From Schistocerca nitens (taxonomy: Eukaryota > Arthropoda > Insecta > Orthoptera > Acrididae), in the NCBI RefSeq assembly GCF_023898315.1, contig NC_064621.1, positions 12,708,501-12,772,500 of the forward strand: a stretch of DNA of 64,000 nt. Direction: 5' to 3'. A model generated the notes under the pieces. The model had not been told where the DNA came from, ran no database searches, and saw only the letters and a program-made list of their open reading frames with translations. A program made the position numbers and the translations under genes. Each line of letters opens with the position of its first letter. The stretch's first letter is position 1. Positions 23,756-35,713 of the stretch are shown one piece after another.

Positions 23756-24017
23756 ATTAACTTGCGATGCAATTTCTGTGTTTCATCGTCAATGTGAAGG
23801 TCCAAGGGATACAGTAAACCAGCAGAGGTGCATCGGAATGTGAAAGTGGTGACACAGGAAACGCTCAAACATGGACAGTATGAACACTCAGTCTTCTTGT
23901 ACTTATGTCGTCAGTGTGTCGTTTACATTTAATTCAGATGCAATTTCTGTGCTTCATCGTCAATGTGAAGGTCCAAGGGATACAGTAAACCTGCAGAGGT
24001 GCATCGGAATGTAAAAC
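23756..24017. repeat. f-g monomers leading into block copy 3
   Basis: An f-type boundary (ttaacttgcgatgc), cagcagaggtgc without ctgcag, and a g monomer (gtatgaacac at ~23,879). Together with the following block it matches ~18,330-19,760 at an offset of 5,487 bp. Confidence 0.82.
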
Positions 24018-24830
24018 TGGTGACACAGCAAACGCTCAAGGCGCACACAGCAAGAAGACTCTGTCTTCTTGTACTTAAGTCGGCAGTGTGTCCCTTATAT
24101 TTAATTCCGATGCAATTTCCGTGTTTCAACGTCAATGTGAAGGTCCAAGGGATACAGTAAACCTGCAGATGTGCATCGGAATGTAAAACTGGTGACACCG
24201 AAAACGCTCAAAACATAGACAGAAAGAAGACACTTTCTTCTTGTACTTAAATCGCCATTGTGCCTCTTATATTTAATTCCGATGCAATTTCTGTGTTTCA
24301 TCGTCACTGTGAAAGCCCAAGGGATAAAGTAAACCTGCAGAGGTGCATCGGAATGTAAAACTGGTGACACAGGAAACGCTCAAATCATTAACAGTAGGAA
24401 GACTCAGTGTTCCTGTCCTTAAGTCGGCATTGTGTCTCTTACATTTAATTCCGATGCAATTTCTATGTTTCATCGTCAATGGGAAGGACCAAGGGATACA
24501 GTAACATGCAGAGGTGCTTGGGAATGTAAAACTGGTGACACAGGAGACGGCCAAAACATCGACAGTAGGAAGACTCAGTCTGCCTGTACTTAAGTCGACA
24601 TTGTGTCTCTTATATTTAATTCCGATGCAATTTCTGTGTTTCATCGTCAATGGGAAGGTCCAAGGGATACAGTAAACCTGCAGAGGTGCATCGGAATGTA
24701 AAACTGGTGACACAGGAAACGCTCAAATCTTTAACAGTAGAAAGACTCAGTGTTCCTGTCCTTACGTAGGCATTGTGTCTCTTATATTTAATTCCGATGC
24801 AATTTCTGTGTTTCATCGTCAATGGGAAGG
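24018..24830. repeat. Five-monomer d-e-c-h-c' block, copy 3
   Basis: Same order as at 15.27 and 18.53 kb; 5,487 bp (32 monomers) after copy 2. Local changes: ggcgcacacagc in d, acaccgaaaacg in e, gaggtgcttggg near 24,512. Confidence 0.85.
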
Positions 24831-26789
24831 TCCAAGGGTACAGTAAACCTGCAGAGGTGCATCGGAATGTAAAACTGGTGACACAGGAAACGCTCAAAAC
24901 ATACACCTTAAGAAGACTCAGTTTTCTTGTACTTAAGTCGGCATTGTTACTCTTATATTTAATTCCGATGCAATTTCTGTGTTTCATCGTCACTGTGAAG
25001 GTCAAGGGGATACAGTAAACCTGCAGATGTGCATCGGAATGTAAAACTGGTGACACAGGAAACGCTCAAATCATTAACAGTAGGAAGACTCAGTGTTCCT
25101 GTCCTTAAGTCATCATTGTGTCTCTTGTATTTAATTCCGATGCAATTTCTGTGTTTCATCGTCACTGTGAAGGTCCAAGGGATACAGTAAACCTGCAGAG
25201 GTGCATCGGAATGTAAAACTGGTGACACAGGAAACGCTCAAAACATAGACAGTAGGAATACTTAGTCTTCCTGTACTTAAGTCGGCATTGTGTCCCTTAT
25301 ATTTATTTCTGATGCACTTTCTGTGCTTCATCGTACATGTGACGGTCCAAGGGATACAGTAAACTTTCAGACGTGCATCGGAATGTAAAACTGGAGACAG
25401 AGGAAACGCTCAAAACATACACAGTAAGAAGACTCAGCCTTCTTGTATTTAAGTCGGCATTGTGTCTGTTATATTTACTTGCGATGCAATTTCTGTGTTT
25501 CATCGTCAATGTGAAGGTCGAAGGGATACAGTAAACCTGCAGAGGTGCATTGGAATGTAAAACTGGTGACACAGGAAACGCTCAAAACATAGACCCTAAG
25601 AAGACTCAGTTTTCTTGTACTTAAGTCGGCAATGTGTCTCTTATATTTAATTCAGATGCAATTTCTGTGTTTCATCGTCACTGTGAAGGTCCAAGGGATA
25701 CAGTAAACCTGCTGAGGTGCATCGGAATGTAAAACTGGTGACACAGGAATCACTCAAAACATAGACGGCAAGAAGACTCAGTTTTCTTGTACTTAAGTCG
25801 GCATTGTGTCTCTTATATTTATTTCTGATTCACTTTCTGTGTTTCATCGTACATGTGACGGTCGAAGGGATACAGTAAACTTTCAGACGTGCATCGGAAT
25901 GTAAAACTGGTGACACAGGAAACGCTCAAGGCGTAGACAGCAAGAAGACTCTGTCTTTTTGTACTTAAGTCGGCAGTGTGTCCCTTATATTTAATTCCGA
26001 TGCAATTTCCGTGTTTCAACGTCAATGTGAAGGACCAAGGGATACAGTAATCCTGCAGATGTGCATCGGAATGTAAAACTCGTGACACAGAAAACGCTCA
26101 AAACATAGACAGAAAGAAGACACTTTCTTCTTGTACTTAAATCGCCATTGTGCCTATTATATTTAATTCCGATGCTATTTCTGTGTTTCATCGTCACTGT
26201 GAAGGTCCAAGGGATACAGTAAACCTGCAGAGGTGCATCGGAATGTAAAACTGGTGATACAGGAAACGTTCAAAACATGGACAGTAGGAAGACTCAGTCT
26301 GCCTGTACTTAAGTCGACATTGTGTCTCTTATATTTAATTCCGATGCAATTTCTGTGTTTCATCGTCAATGGGAAGATCCAAGGGATACAGTAAACCTGC
26401 AGAGGTGCATCGGAATGTAAAAGTGGTGACACAGGAAGCGCTCAAAACATAGACCCTAAAAGACTCAGTTTTCTTGTACTTAAGACGGCATAGTGTCTCT
26501 TACATTTAATTCCGATGCAATTTCAGTGTTCCATTGTCACTGTAAGGGTCCAAGGGATACAGTAAACCTGCAGAGGTGCATCGGAATGTAAAACTGAAGA
26601 TACAGGAAACGCTCAAATCATTAACAGTAGGAAGACTCAGTGTTCCTGTCCTTAAGTCATCATTGTGTCTCTTGTATTTAATTCCGATGCAATTTCTGTG
26701 TTTCATCGTCACTGTGAAGGTCCAAGGGATACAGTAAACCTGCAGAGGTGCATCGGAATGTAAAACTGGTGACACAGGAAACGCTCAAA
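24831..26789. repeat. Mosaic satellite segment
   Basis: About 11 monomers. ~24,890-25,240 continues the match to 19.4-19.8 kb. The j-f pair at ~25,250-25,500 carries the private variant aggaatacttagtc and recurs at 26.8 and 27.1 kb. d and e copies lie at ~25,930 and ~26,105. Satellite only. Confidence 0.8.
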
Positions 26790-27403
26790 ACATAGACAGT
26801 AGGAATACTTAGTCTTCCTGTACTTAAGTCGGCATTGTGTCCCTTATATTTATTTCTGATGCACTTTCTGTGCTTCATCGTACATGTGACGGTCCAAGGG
26901 ATACAGTAAACTTTCAGACGTGCATCGGAATGTAAAACTGGAGACAGAGGAAACGCTCAAAACATACACAGTAAGAAGACTCAGCCTTCTTGTATTTAAG
27001 TCGGCATTGTGTCTGTTATATTTACTTGCGATGCAATTTCTGTGTTTCATCGTCAATGTGAAGGTCGAAGGGATACAGTAAACCTGCAGAGGTGCATCGG
27101 AATGTAAAACTGGTGATACAGGAAACGTTCAAAACATAGACAGTAGGAATACTTAGTCTTCCTGTACTTAAGTCGGCATTGTGTCCCTTATATTTATTTC
27201 TGATGCACTTTCTGTGCTTCATCGTACATGTGACGGTCCAAGGGATACAGTAAACTTTCAGACGTGCATCGGAATGTAAAACTGGAGACAGAGGAAACGC
27301 TCAAAACATACACAGTAAGAAGACTCAGCCTTCTTGTATTTAAGTCGGCATTGTGTCTGTTATATTTACTTGCGATGCAATTTCTGTGTTTCATCGTCAA
27401 TGG
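26790..27403. repeat. Tandem dimer duplication (344-bp unit) of the j-f pair
   Basis: The aggaatacttagtc dyad variant, tttctgatgcactttctgtgc boundary and f dyad recur with a 344-bp shift (26,796 to 27,140). Copy 1 spans about 26,790-27,060 and copy 2 about 27,134-27,403. A third relative is at 25,250-25,510. The aatactt change disrupts the left dyad arm in all three, so they share one ancestor. Confidence 0.86.
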
Positions 27404-28319
27404 GAAGATCCAAGGGATACAGTAAACCTGCAGAGGTGCATCGGAATGTAAAACTGGTGACACAGGAAACGCTCAAAACATAGACAGTAGGAAAACTCAG
27501 TCTTCCTGTACTTAAGTCATCATTGTGTCTCTTGTATTTAATTCCGATGCAATTTCTGTGTTTCATCGTCACTGTGAAGGTCCAAGGGATACAGTAAACC
27601 TGCAGAGGTGCATCGGAATGTAAAACCGATGATACAGGAAACGCTCAAAACATAGACAGTAGGAAGACTCAGTCTTCCTGTACTTATGTCGGCATTGTGT
27701 CTCTTATAATTAATTCCATTGCAATTTCTGTGTTTCTTCGTCAATGTGAAGGTCCAAGGGATACAGTAAACCTGCAGAGGTGCATTGGAATGTAAAACTG
27801 GTGACACAGGAAACGCTCAAAACATAGACCCTAAGAAGTCTCAGTTTTCTTGTACTTAAGTCGGCAATGTGTCTCTTATATGTAATTTCGATGCAATTTC
27901 TCTGTTTCATCGCCACTGTGAAGGTCCAAGGGATACAGTAAACCTGCAGAGGTGCATCGGAATGTAAAACTGGTGACACAGGAATCACTCAAAACATAGA
28001 CTGTAAGAAGACTCAGTTTTCTTGTACTTAAGTCGGCATTGTGTCTCTTATATTTATTTCTGATGCACTTTCTGTGTTTCATCGTACATGTGACGGTCCA
28101 AGAGATAGAGTAAACTTTCAGACGTGCATCGGAATGTAAATCTGGAGACAGAGGAAACGCTCAAAACATACACAGTAGGAAGACTCAGCCTTCTTGAACT
28201 TAAGTCGGCATTGTGTCTGTTATAATTACTTGCGATGCAATTTCTGTGTTTCATCGTCAATGTGAAGGTCCAAGGGATACAGTAAACCTGCAGATGTGCA
28301 TCGGAATGTAAAACTGGTG
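27404..28319. repeat. Satellite segment related to the 34-40 kb HOR
   Basis: About five monomers. ~27,540-28,225 closely matches 34,410-35,100 and 37,680-38,365, including the rare boundary ttaattccattgc at ~27,711 and the hypervariable form tttcatcgccactgtgaag at ~27,908. It ends with j (28,000) and f (28,170). Confidence 0.82.
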
Positions 28320-29700
28320 ACACAGCAAACGCTCAAGGCGTAGACAGCAAGAAGACTCTGTCTTCTTGTACTTAAGTCGGCAGTGTGTCTCTTATATTTA
28401 ATTCCGACGCAATTTCCGTGTTTCAACGTCAATGTGAAGGTCCAAGGGATACAGTAAACCTGCAGATGTGCATCGGAATGTAAAACTGGTGACACAGAAA
28501 ACGCTCAAAACATAGACAGAAAGAAGACACTTTCTTCTTGTACTTAAATTGCCATTGTGCCTCTTATATTTAATTCCGATGCAATTTCTGTGTTTCATCG
28601 TCACTGTGAAGGTCCAAGGGATACAGTAAACCTGCAGAGTTGCATCGGAACGTAAAACTGGTGACACAGGAAACGCTCAAAATATTCACCCTATGAAGAC
28701 TCAGTTTTCTTGTACTTATGACGGCATTGTGTCTCTTATATTTAATTCCGATGCAATTTCTGTGTTTCATCGTCACTGTGAAGGTCCAGGGGATACAGTA
28801 AACCTGCAGAGGTGCATGGCAATGTAAAACTGGCGACACAGAAAACGCTCAAAACATATACAGTAGGAAGATTCAGTCTTCCTGTACTTAAGTCGGCATT
28901 GTGTCTCTTATATTTAATTCCGATGCAATTTCTGTGTTTCATCGTCAATGGGAAGGTCCAAGGGTACAGTAAACCTGCAGTGGCGCATCGGAATGTAAAA
29001 CTGGTGACACAGGAAACGCTCAAAACCTACACCCTAAGAAGACTCAGTTTTCTTGTACTTAAGTCGGCATTGTGTCTCTTATATTTAATTCCGATGCAAT
29101 TTCTGTGTTTCATCGTCACTGTGAAGGTCCCGGGGATACAGTAAACCTGCAGAGGTGCATCGGAAGTAAAACTGGTGACACAGGAGACGCTCAAATCATT
29201 AACAGTAGGAAGACTCAGTGTTCCTGTCCTTAAGTCATCATTGTGTCTCTTATATTTATTTCCGATGCAATTTCTGTGTTTCATCGTCAATGGGAAGGTC
29301 GAAGTGATACAGAAAACCTGCAGAGGTGCATCGGAATGTAAAACTGGTGACACAGGAAACGCTCAAAACATAGACAGTAGGAAGACTCAGTCTTCCTGTA
29401 CTTAAGTCATCATTGTGTCTCTTGTATTTAATTCCGATGCAATTTCTGTGTTTCATCGTCACTGTGAAGGTCCAAGGGATACAGTAAACCTGCAGAGGTG
29501 CATCGGAATGTAAAACTGATGATACAGGAAACGCTCAAAACATAGACAGTAGGAAGACTCAGCCTTCCTGTACTTGAGTCGGCATTGTGTCTCTTATATT
29601 TAATTCCGATGCAATTTCTGTGTGTCTTCGTCAATGTGAAGGTCCAAGGGATACAGTAAACCTGCAGAGGTGCATCGGAATGTAAAACTGGTGACACAGG
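28320..29700. repeat. Eight-monomer cassette, earliest copy
   Basis: Order: d (ggcgtagacagc), e, b' (ccctatgaagactc), a' (tatacagtaggaagattc), b (cctacaccctaag), c, a, a. It matches ~35,366-36,746 (offset 7,046 bp, 41 monomers) and ~38,631-40,011. Compared with those copies, the g monomer before d is missing here. Markers: gtgcatggcaatg, ggtcccgggg, and ggaagtaaaactgg, where two bases are lost. Confidence 0.87.
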
Positions 29701-32700
29701 AAACGCTCAAATCATTAACAGTAGAAAGACTCAGTGTTCCTGTCCTTAAGTCGGCATTGTGTCTCTTATATTTAATTCCGATGCAATTTCTGTGTTTCAT
29801 CGTCAATGGGAAGGTCCAAATGTAGAGTACACCTGCAGAGGTGCATCGGAATGTAAAACTGGTGACACAGGAAACGCTCAAAACATACAGCTTAAGAATA
29901 CTCAGTTTTCTTGTACTTAAGTCGGCATTGTTACTCTTATATTTAATTCCGATGCAATTTCTGTGTTTCATCGTCACTGTGAAGGTCAAGGGGATACTGT
30001 AAACCTGCAGAGGTGCATCGGAATGTAAAACTGGTGACACAGGAAACGCTCAAATCATTAACAGTAGGAAGACTCAGTGTTCCTGTCCTTAAGTCATCAT
30101 TGTGTCTCTTGTATTTAATTCCGATGCAATTTCTGTGTTTCATCGTCACGGTGAAGGTCCAAGGGATACAGTAAACCTGCAGAGGTGCATCGGAATGTAA
30201 AACTGGTGACACAGGAATCACTCAAAACATAGACTGTAAGAAGACTCAGTTTTCTTGTACTTAAGTCGGCATTGTGTCTCTTATATTTATTTCTGATTCA
30301 CTTTCTGTGTTTCATCGTACATGTGACGGTCCAAGGGATACAGTAAACTTTCAGACGTGCATCGGAATGTAAAACTGGTGACACAGGAAACGCTCAAGGC
30401 GTAGACAGCAAGAAGACTCTGTCTTCTTTTACTTAAGTCGGCAGTGTGTCCCTTATATTTAATTCCGATGCAATTTCCGTGTTTCAACGTCAATGTGAAG
30501 GACCAAGGGATACAGTAAACCTGCAGATGTGCATCGGAATGTAAAGCTGGTGACACAGGAAACCTTCAAAACATAGACAGTAGGAAGACTCAGTCTGCCT
30601 GTACTTAAGTCGACATTGTGTCTCTTATATTTAATTCCGATGCAATTTCTGTGTTTCATGGTCAATGGGAAGGTCCAAGGGATACAGTAAACCTGCAGAG
30701 GTGCATCGGAATGTAAAACTGGTGACACAGGAAGCGCTCAAAACATAGACCCTAAAAGACTCAGTTTTCTTGTACTTAAGTCGGCATTGTGTCTCTTATA
30801 TTTAATTCCGTTGCAATTTCAGTGTTTCATTGTCACTGTGAGGGTCCAAGGGATACAGTAAACCTCCAGAGGTGCATCGGAATGGAAAACTGAAGATACA
30901 GGAAACGCTCAAAACATAGACGGTAGGAAGACTCAGTCTGCCTGTACTCAAGTCGACATTGTGTCTCTTATATTTAATTCCGATGCAATTTCTGTGTTTC
31001 ATCGTCACTGTGAAGGTCCAAGGGATACAGTAAACCTGCAGAGGTGCATCGGAATGTAAAACTGGTGACACAGGAGACGGCCAAAACATCGACAGTAGGA
31101 AGACTCAGTCTGCCTGTACTTAAGTCGACATTGTGTCTCTTATATTTAATTCCGATGCAATTTCTGTGTTTCATCGTCAATGGGAAGGCCCAAGGGATAC
31201 AGTAAACCTGCAGAGGTGCATCGGAATGTAAAACTGGTGACACAGGAAAATCTCAAATCATTAACAGTAGAAAGACTCAGTCTTCCTGTACTTAAGTCGG
31301 CATTGTGTCCCTTATATTTATTTCTGATGCACTTGCTGTGCTTCATCGTACATGTGACGGTCCAAGGGATACAGTAAACTTTCAGACGTGCATCGGAATG
31401 TAAAACTGGAGACAGAGGAAACGCTCAAAACATACACAGTAAGAAGACTCAGCCTTCTTATATTTAAGTCGGCATTGTTTCTGTGATATTTACTTGCTAT
31501 GCAATTTCTGTGTTTCATCGTCAATTTAAAGTCCAAGGGATACAGTAAACCTGCAGAGGTGCATCGGAATGTGTAACTGATGATACAGGAAACGCTCAAA
31601 ACATAGACAGTAGGAAGACTCAGACTTCCTGTACTTAAGTCGGCATTGTGTCTCTTATATTTAATTCCGATGCAATTTCTGTGTTTCTTCGTCAATGTGA
31701 AGGTCCGAGGGATACAATAAACCTGCAGAGGTGCATCGGAATGTAAAACTGGTGACACAGGAAACGCTCAAAACATAGACCCTAAGAAGACTCAATTTTC
31801 TTGTACTTAAGTCGGCAATGTGTCTCTTATATTTAAATCAGATGCAATTTCTGTGTTTCATCGTCACTGTGAAGGTCCAAGGGATACAGTAAACCTGCAG
31901 AAGTGCATCGGAATGTAAAACTGGTGACACAGGAATCACTCAAAACATAGACGGTAAGAAGACTCAGTTTTCTTGTACTTAAGTCGGCATTGTGTCTCTT
32001 ATATTTATTTCTGATTCACTTTCTGTGTTTCATCGTACATGTGACGGTCCAAGGGATACAGTAAACTTTCAGGCGTGCATTGGAATGTAAAACTGGTGAC
32101 ACAGGAAACGCTCAAGGCGTAGACAGCAAGAAAACTCTGTCTTCTTGTACTTAAGTCGGCAGTGTGTGTATCTTATATTTAATTTCGATGCAATTTCCGT
32201 GTTTCAACGTCAATGTGAAGGTCCAAGGGATACAGTAAACCTGCAGATGTGCATCGGAATGTAAAACTGGTGACACAGAAAACGCTCAAAACATAGACAG
32301 AAAGAAGACACTTTCTTCTTGTACTTAAATCGCCATTGTGCCTCTTATATTTAATTCCGATGCAATTTCTGTGTTTCATCGTCACTGTGAAGGTCCAAGG
32401 GATACAGTAAACCTTAAGAGGTGTATCGGAATGTAAAACTGGTGACACAGGAAACGCTCAAAACATAGACAGTAGGAAGACTCAGTCTGCCTGTACTTAA
32501 GTCGACATTGTGTCTCTTATATTTAACTCCGATGCAATTTCTGTGTTTCATCGTCAATGGGAAGGTCCAATGGATACAGTAAACCTGCAGAGGTGCATCG
32601 GAATGTAAAACTGGTGACACAGGAAGCGCTCAAAACATAGACCCTAAAAGACTCAGTTTTCTTGTACTTAAGTCGGCATTGTGTCTCTTATATATAATTC

Positions 32701-34027
32701 CGATGCAATTTCAGTGTTTCATCGTCACTGTGAAGGTCGAAGGGATACAGTAAACCTGCAGAGGTGCATCGGAATGTAAAACTGATGATACAGGAAACGC
32801 TCAAAACATAGACAGTAGGAAGACTCAGTCTTCCTGTACTTAAGTCGGCATTGTGTCTCTTATATTTAATTCCGATGGAATTTCTGTGTTTCTTCGTCAA
32901 TGTGAAGGTCCAAGGCATACAGTAAACCTGCAGAGGTGCATTGGAATGTAAAACCGGTGACACAGGAAACGCTCAAAACATAGACCCTAAGAAGCCTCAG
33001 TTTTCTTGTACTTAAGTCGGCATTGTGTCTCTTATATTTATTTCTGATTCACTTTCTGTGTTTCATCGTACATGTGACGGTCCAAGGGATACAGTAAACG
33101 TTCAGACGTGCATCGGAATGTAAAACTGGAGACAGAGGAAACGCTCAAAACATACACAGTAAGAAGACTCAGCCTTCTTGCACTTACGTCGGCATTGTGT
33201 CTGTTATATTTACTTGCGATGCAATTTCTGTGTTTCATCGTCAATACGAAGGTCCAAGGGATACAGTAAACTAGCAGAGGTGCATCGGAATGTGAAAGTG
33301 GTGACACAGGAAACGCTCAAACATGGACAGTATGAACACTCAGTCTTCTTGTACTTATGTCGTCAGTGTGTCGTTTACATTTAATTCAGATGCAATTTCT
33401 GTGCTTCATCGTCAAAGTGAAGGTCCAAGGGATACAGTAAACCTGCAGAGGTGCATCGTAATGTAAAACTGGTGACACAGCAAACGCTCAAGGCGTACAC
33501 AGCAAGAAGACTCTGTCTTCTTGTACTTAAGTCGGCAGTGTGTCCCTTATATTTAATTCCGATGCAATTTCTGTGTTTCATCGTCACTGTGAAGGTCCAA
33601 GGGATACAGTAAACCTGCAGAGGTGCATCGGAATGTAAAACTGGTGATACAGGAAACGTTCAAAACATAGACAGTAGGAAGACTCAGTCTGCCTGTACTT
33701 AAGTCGACATTGTGTCTCTTATATTTAATTCCGATGCAATTTCTGTGTTTCATCGTCAATGGGAAGATCCAAGGGATACAGTAAACCTGCAGAGGTGCAT
33801 CGGAATGTAAAACTGGTGACACAGGAAGCGCTCAAAACATAGACCCTAAAAGACTCAGTTTTCTTGTACTTAAGACGGCATTGTGTCTTTTATATTTAAT
33901 TCCGATGCAATTTCAGTGTTCCATTGTCACTGTAAGGGTCCAAGGGATACAGTAAACCTGCAGAGGTGCATCGGAATGTAAAACTGAAGATACAGGAAGC
34001 GCTCAAAACATAGACAGTAGGAAGACT
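29701..34027. repeat. Mosaic satellite segment
   Basis: About 25 monomers mixing left-side and right-side subtypes. ~30,230-30,500 matches 20.8-21.1 kb. ~30,560-31,300 holds a and h copies. The j-f pair at ~31,300-31,480 resembles 25.3 kb. d and e are at ~32,115 and ~32,300. A g-d pair (no e) is at ~33,330-33,500. A small insertion (gtgtgtgtatcttat) is visible near 32,162. No non-satellite sequence. Confidence 0.78.
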
Positions 34028-34340
34028 CAGTCTTCCTATACTAAGTCGGCATTTTGTCTCTTATATTTAATTCCGATGGAATTTCTGTGTTTCATCGTCA
34101 ATGTGAAGGTCCAAGGGATACAGTAAACCTGCAGAGGTGCATTGGAATGTAAAACCGGTGACACAGGAAACGCTCAAAACATAGACCCAAAGAAGCCTCA
34201 GTTTTCTTGTACTTAAGTCGGCAATGTGTCCCTTATATTTAATTCCGATGCAATTTCTGTGTTTCATCGTCAATGGGAAGGTCCACGTGATACAGAAAAC
34301 CTGCAGAGCTGCATCGGAATGTAAAACTGGTGACACAGGA

Positions 34341-34585
34341 ATCACTCAAAACATAGACTGTAAGAAGACTCAGTTTTCTTGTACTTAAGTCGTCATTGTG
34401 TCTCTTATATTTTATTTCTGATGCACTTTCTGTGTTTCATCGTACATGTGACGGTCCAAGGGATAGAGTAAACTTTCAGACGTGCATCGGAATGTAAATC
34501 TGGAGACAGAGGAAACGCTCAAAACATACACAGTAGGAAGACCCAGCCTTCTTGTACTTAAGTCGGCATTGTGTCTGTTATATTT
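34341..34585. repeat. Conversion-like replaced tract within HOR copy 1
   Basis: Copy 2 has a-c-type monomers at the equivalent 37,606-37,850. Copy 1 instead has a j-f pair with gtcgtcattg, ttatattttatttctg, ggatagagtaaac and aatgtaaatctgg. All these markers are shared with 34,857-35,100, three monomers downstream. The offset between HOR copies (3,265) is the same on both sides, so the tract was replaced without net length change. Confidence 0.85.
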
Positions 34586-34856
34586 AATTCCATTGCAATT
34601 TCTGTGTTTCTTCGTCAATGTGAAGGTCCAAGGGATACAGTAAACCTGCAGAGGTGCATTGGAATGTAAAACTGGTTACGCAGGAAACGCTCAAAACATA
34701 GACCCTAAGAAGTCCCAGTTTTCTTGTACTTAAGTCGGCAATGTGTCTCTTACATTTAATTTCGATGCAATTTCTCTGTTTCATCGCCACTGTGAAGGTC
34801 CAAGGGATACAGTAAACCTGCAGAGGTGCATCGGAATGTAAAACTGGTGACACAGG

Positions 34857-35713
34857 AATCACTCAAAACATAGACTGTAAGAAGACTCAGTTTTCTTGTA
34901 CTCAAGTCGTCATTGTGTCTCTTATATTTTATTTCTGATGCACTTTCTGTGTTTCATCGTACATGTGACGGTCCAAGGGATAGAGTAAACTTTCAGACGT
35001 GCATCGGAATGTAAATCTGGAGACAGAGGAAACGCTCAAAACATACACAGTAGGAAGACTCAGCCTTCTTGTACTTAAGTCGGCATTGTGTCTGTTATAT
35101 TTACTTGCGATGCAATTTCTGTGTTTCATCGTCAATGTGAAGGTCCAAGGGATACAGTAAATCAGCAGAGGTGCATCGGAATGTGAACGTGGTGACGCAG
35201 GAAACGCTCAAACATGGACAGTATGAACACTCAGTCTTCTTGTACTTATGTCGTCAGTGTGTCGTTTACATTTAATTCCGATGCAATTTCTGTGTTTCAT
35301 CGTCAATGTGAAGGTCCAAGGGATACAGTTAACCTGCAGAAGTGCATCGGAATGTAAAACTGGTGACACAGGAAACGCTCAAGGCGTAGACAGCAAGAAG
35401 ACTCTGTCTTCTTGTACTTAAGTCGGCAGTGTGTCTCTTATATTTAATTCCGATGCAATTTCCGTGTTTCAACGTCAATGTGAAGGTCCAAGGGATACAG
35501 TAAACCTGCAGATGTGCATCGGAATGTAAAACTGGTGACACAGAAAACGCTCAAAACATAGACAGAAAGAAGACACTTTCTTCTTGTACTTAAATCGCCA
35601 TTGTTCCTCTTATATTTAATTCCGATGCAATTTCTGTGTTTCATCGTCACTGTGAAGGTCCAAGGGATACAGTAAACCTGCAGAGGTGCATCGGAACGTA
35701 AAACTGGTGACAC
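34857..35713. repeat. Reference run of five ordered subtypes j-f-g-d-e
   Basis: j (catagactgtaagaag, boundary tttctgatgcac, ctttcagacg), f (cacagtaggaagactcagcc, boundary ttacttgcgatgc), g (catggacagtatgaacac, boundary cgtttacatttaatt), d (ggcgtagacagc) and e (cagaaagaagacac, gtcgccattg-type tail aaatcgccattg) follow one another. The same order, complete or with losses, recurs across the window and again at 38,120-38,978, suggesting a piece of an ancestral higher-order unit. Confidence 0.87.
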
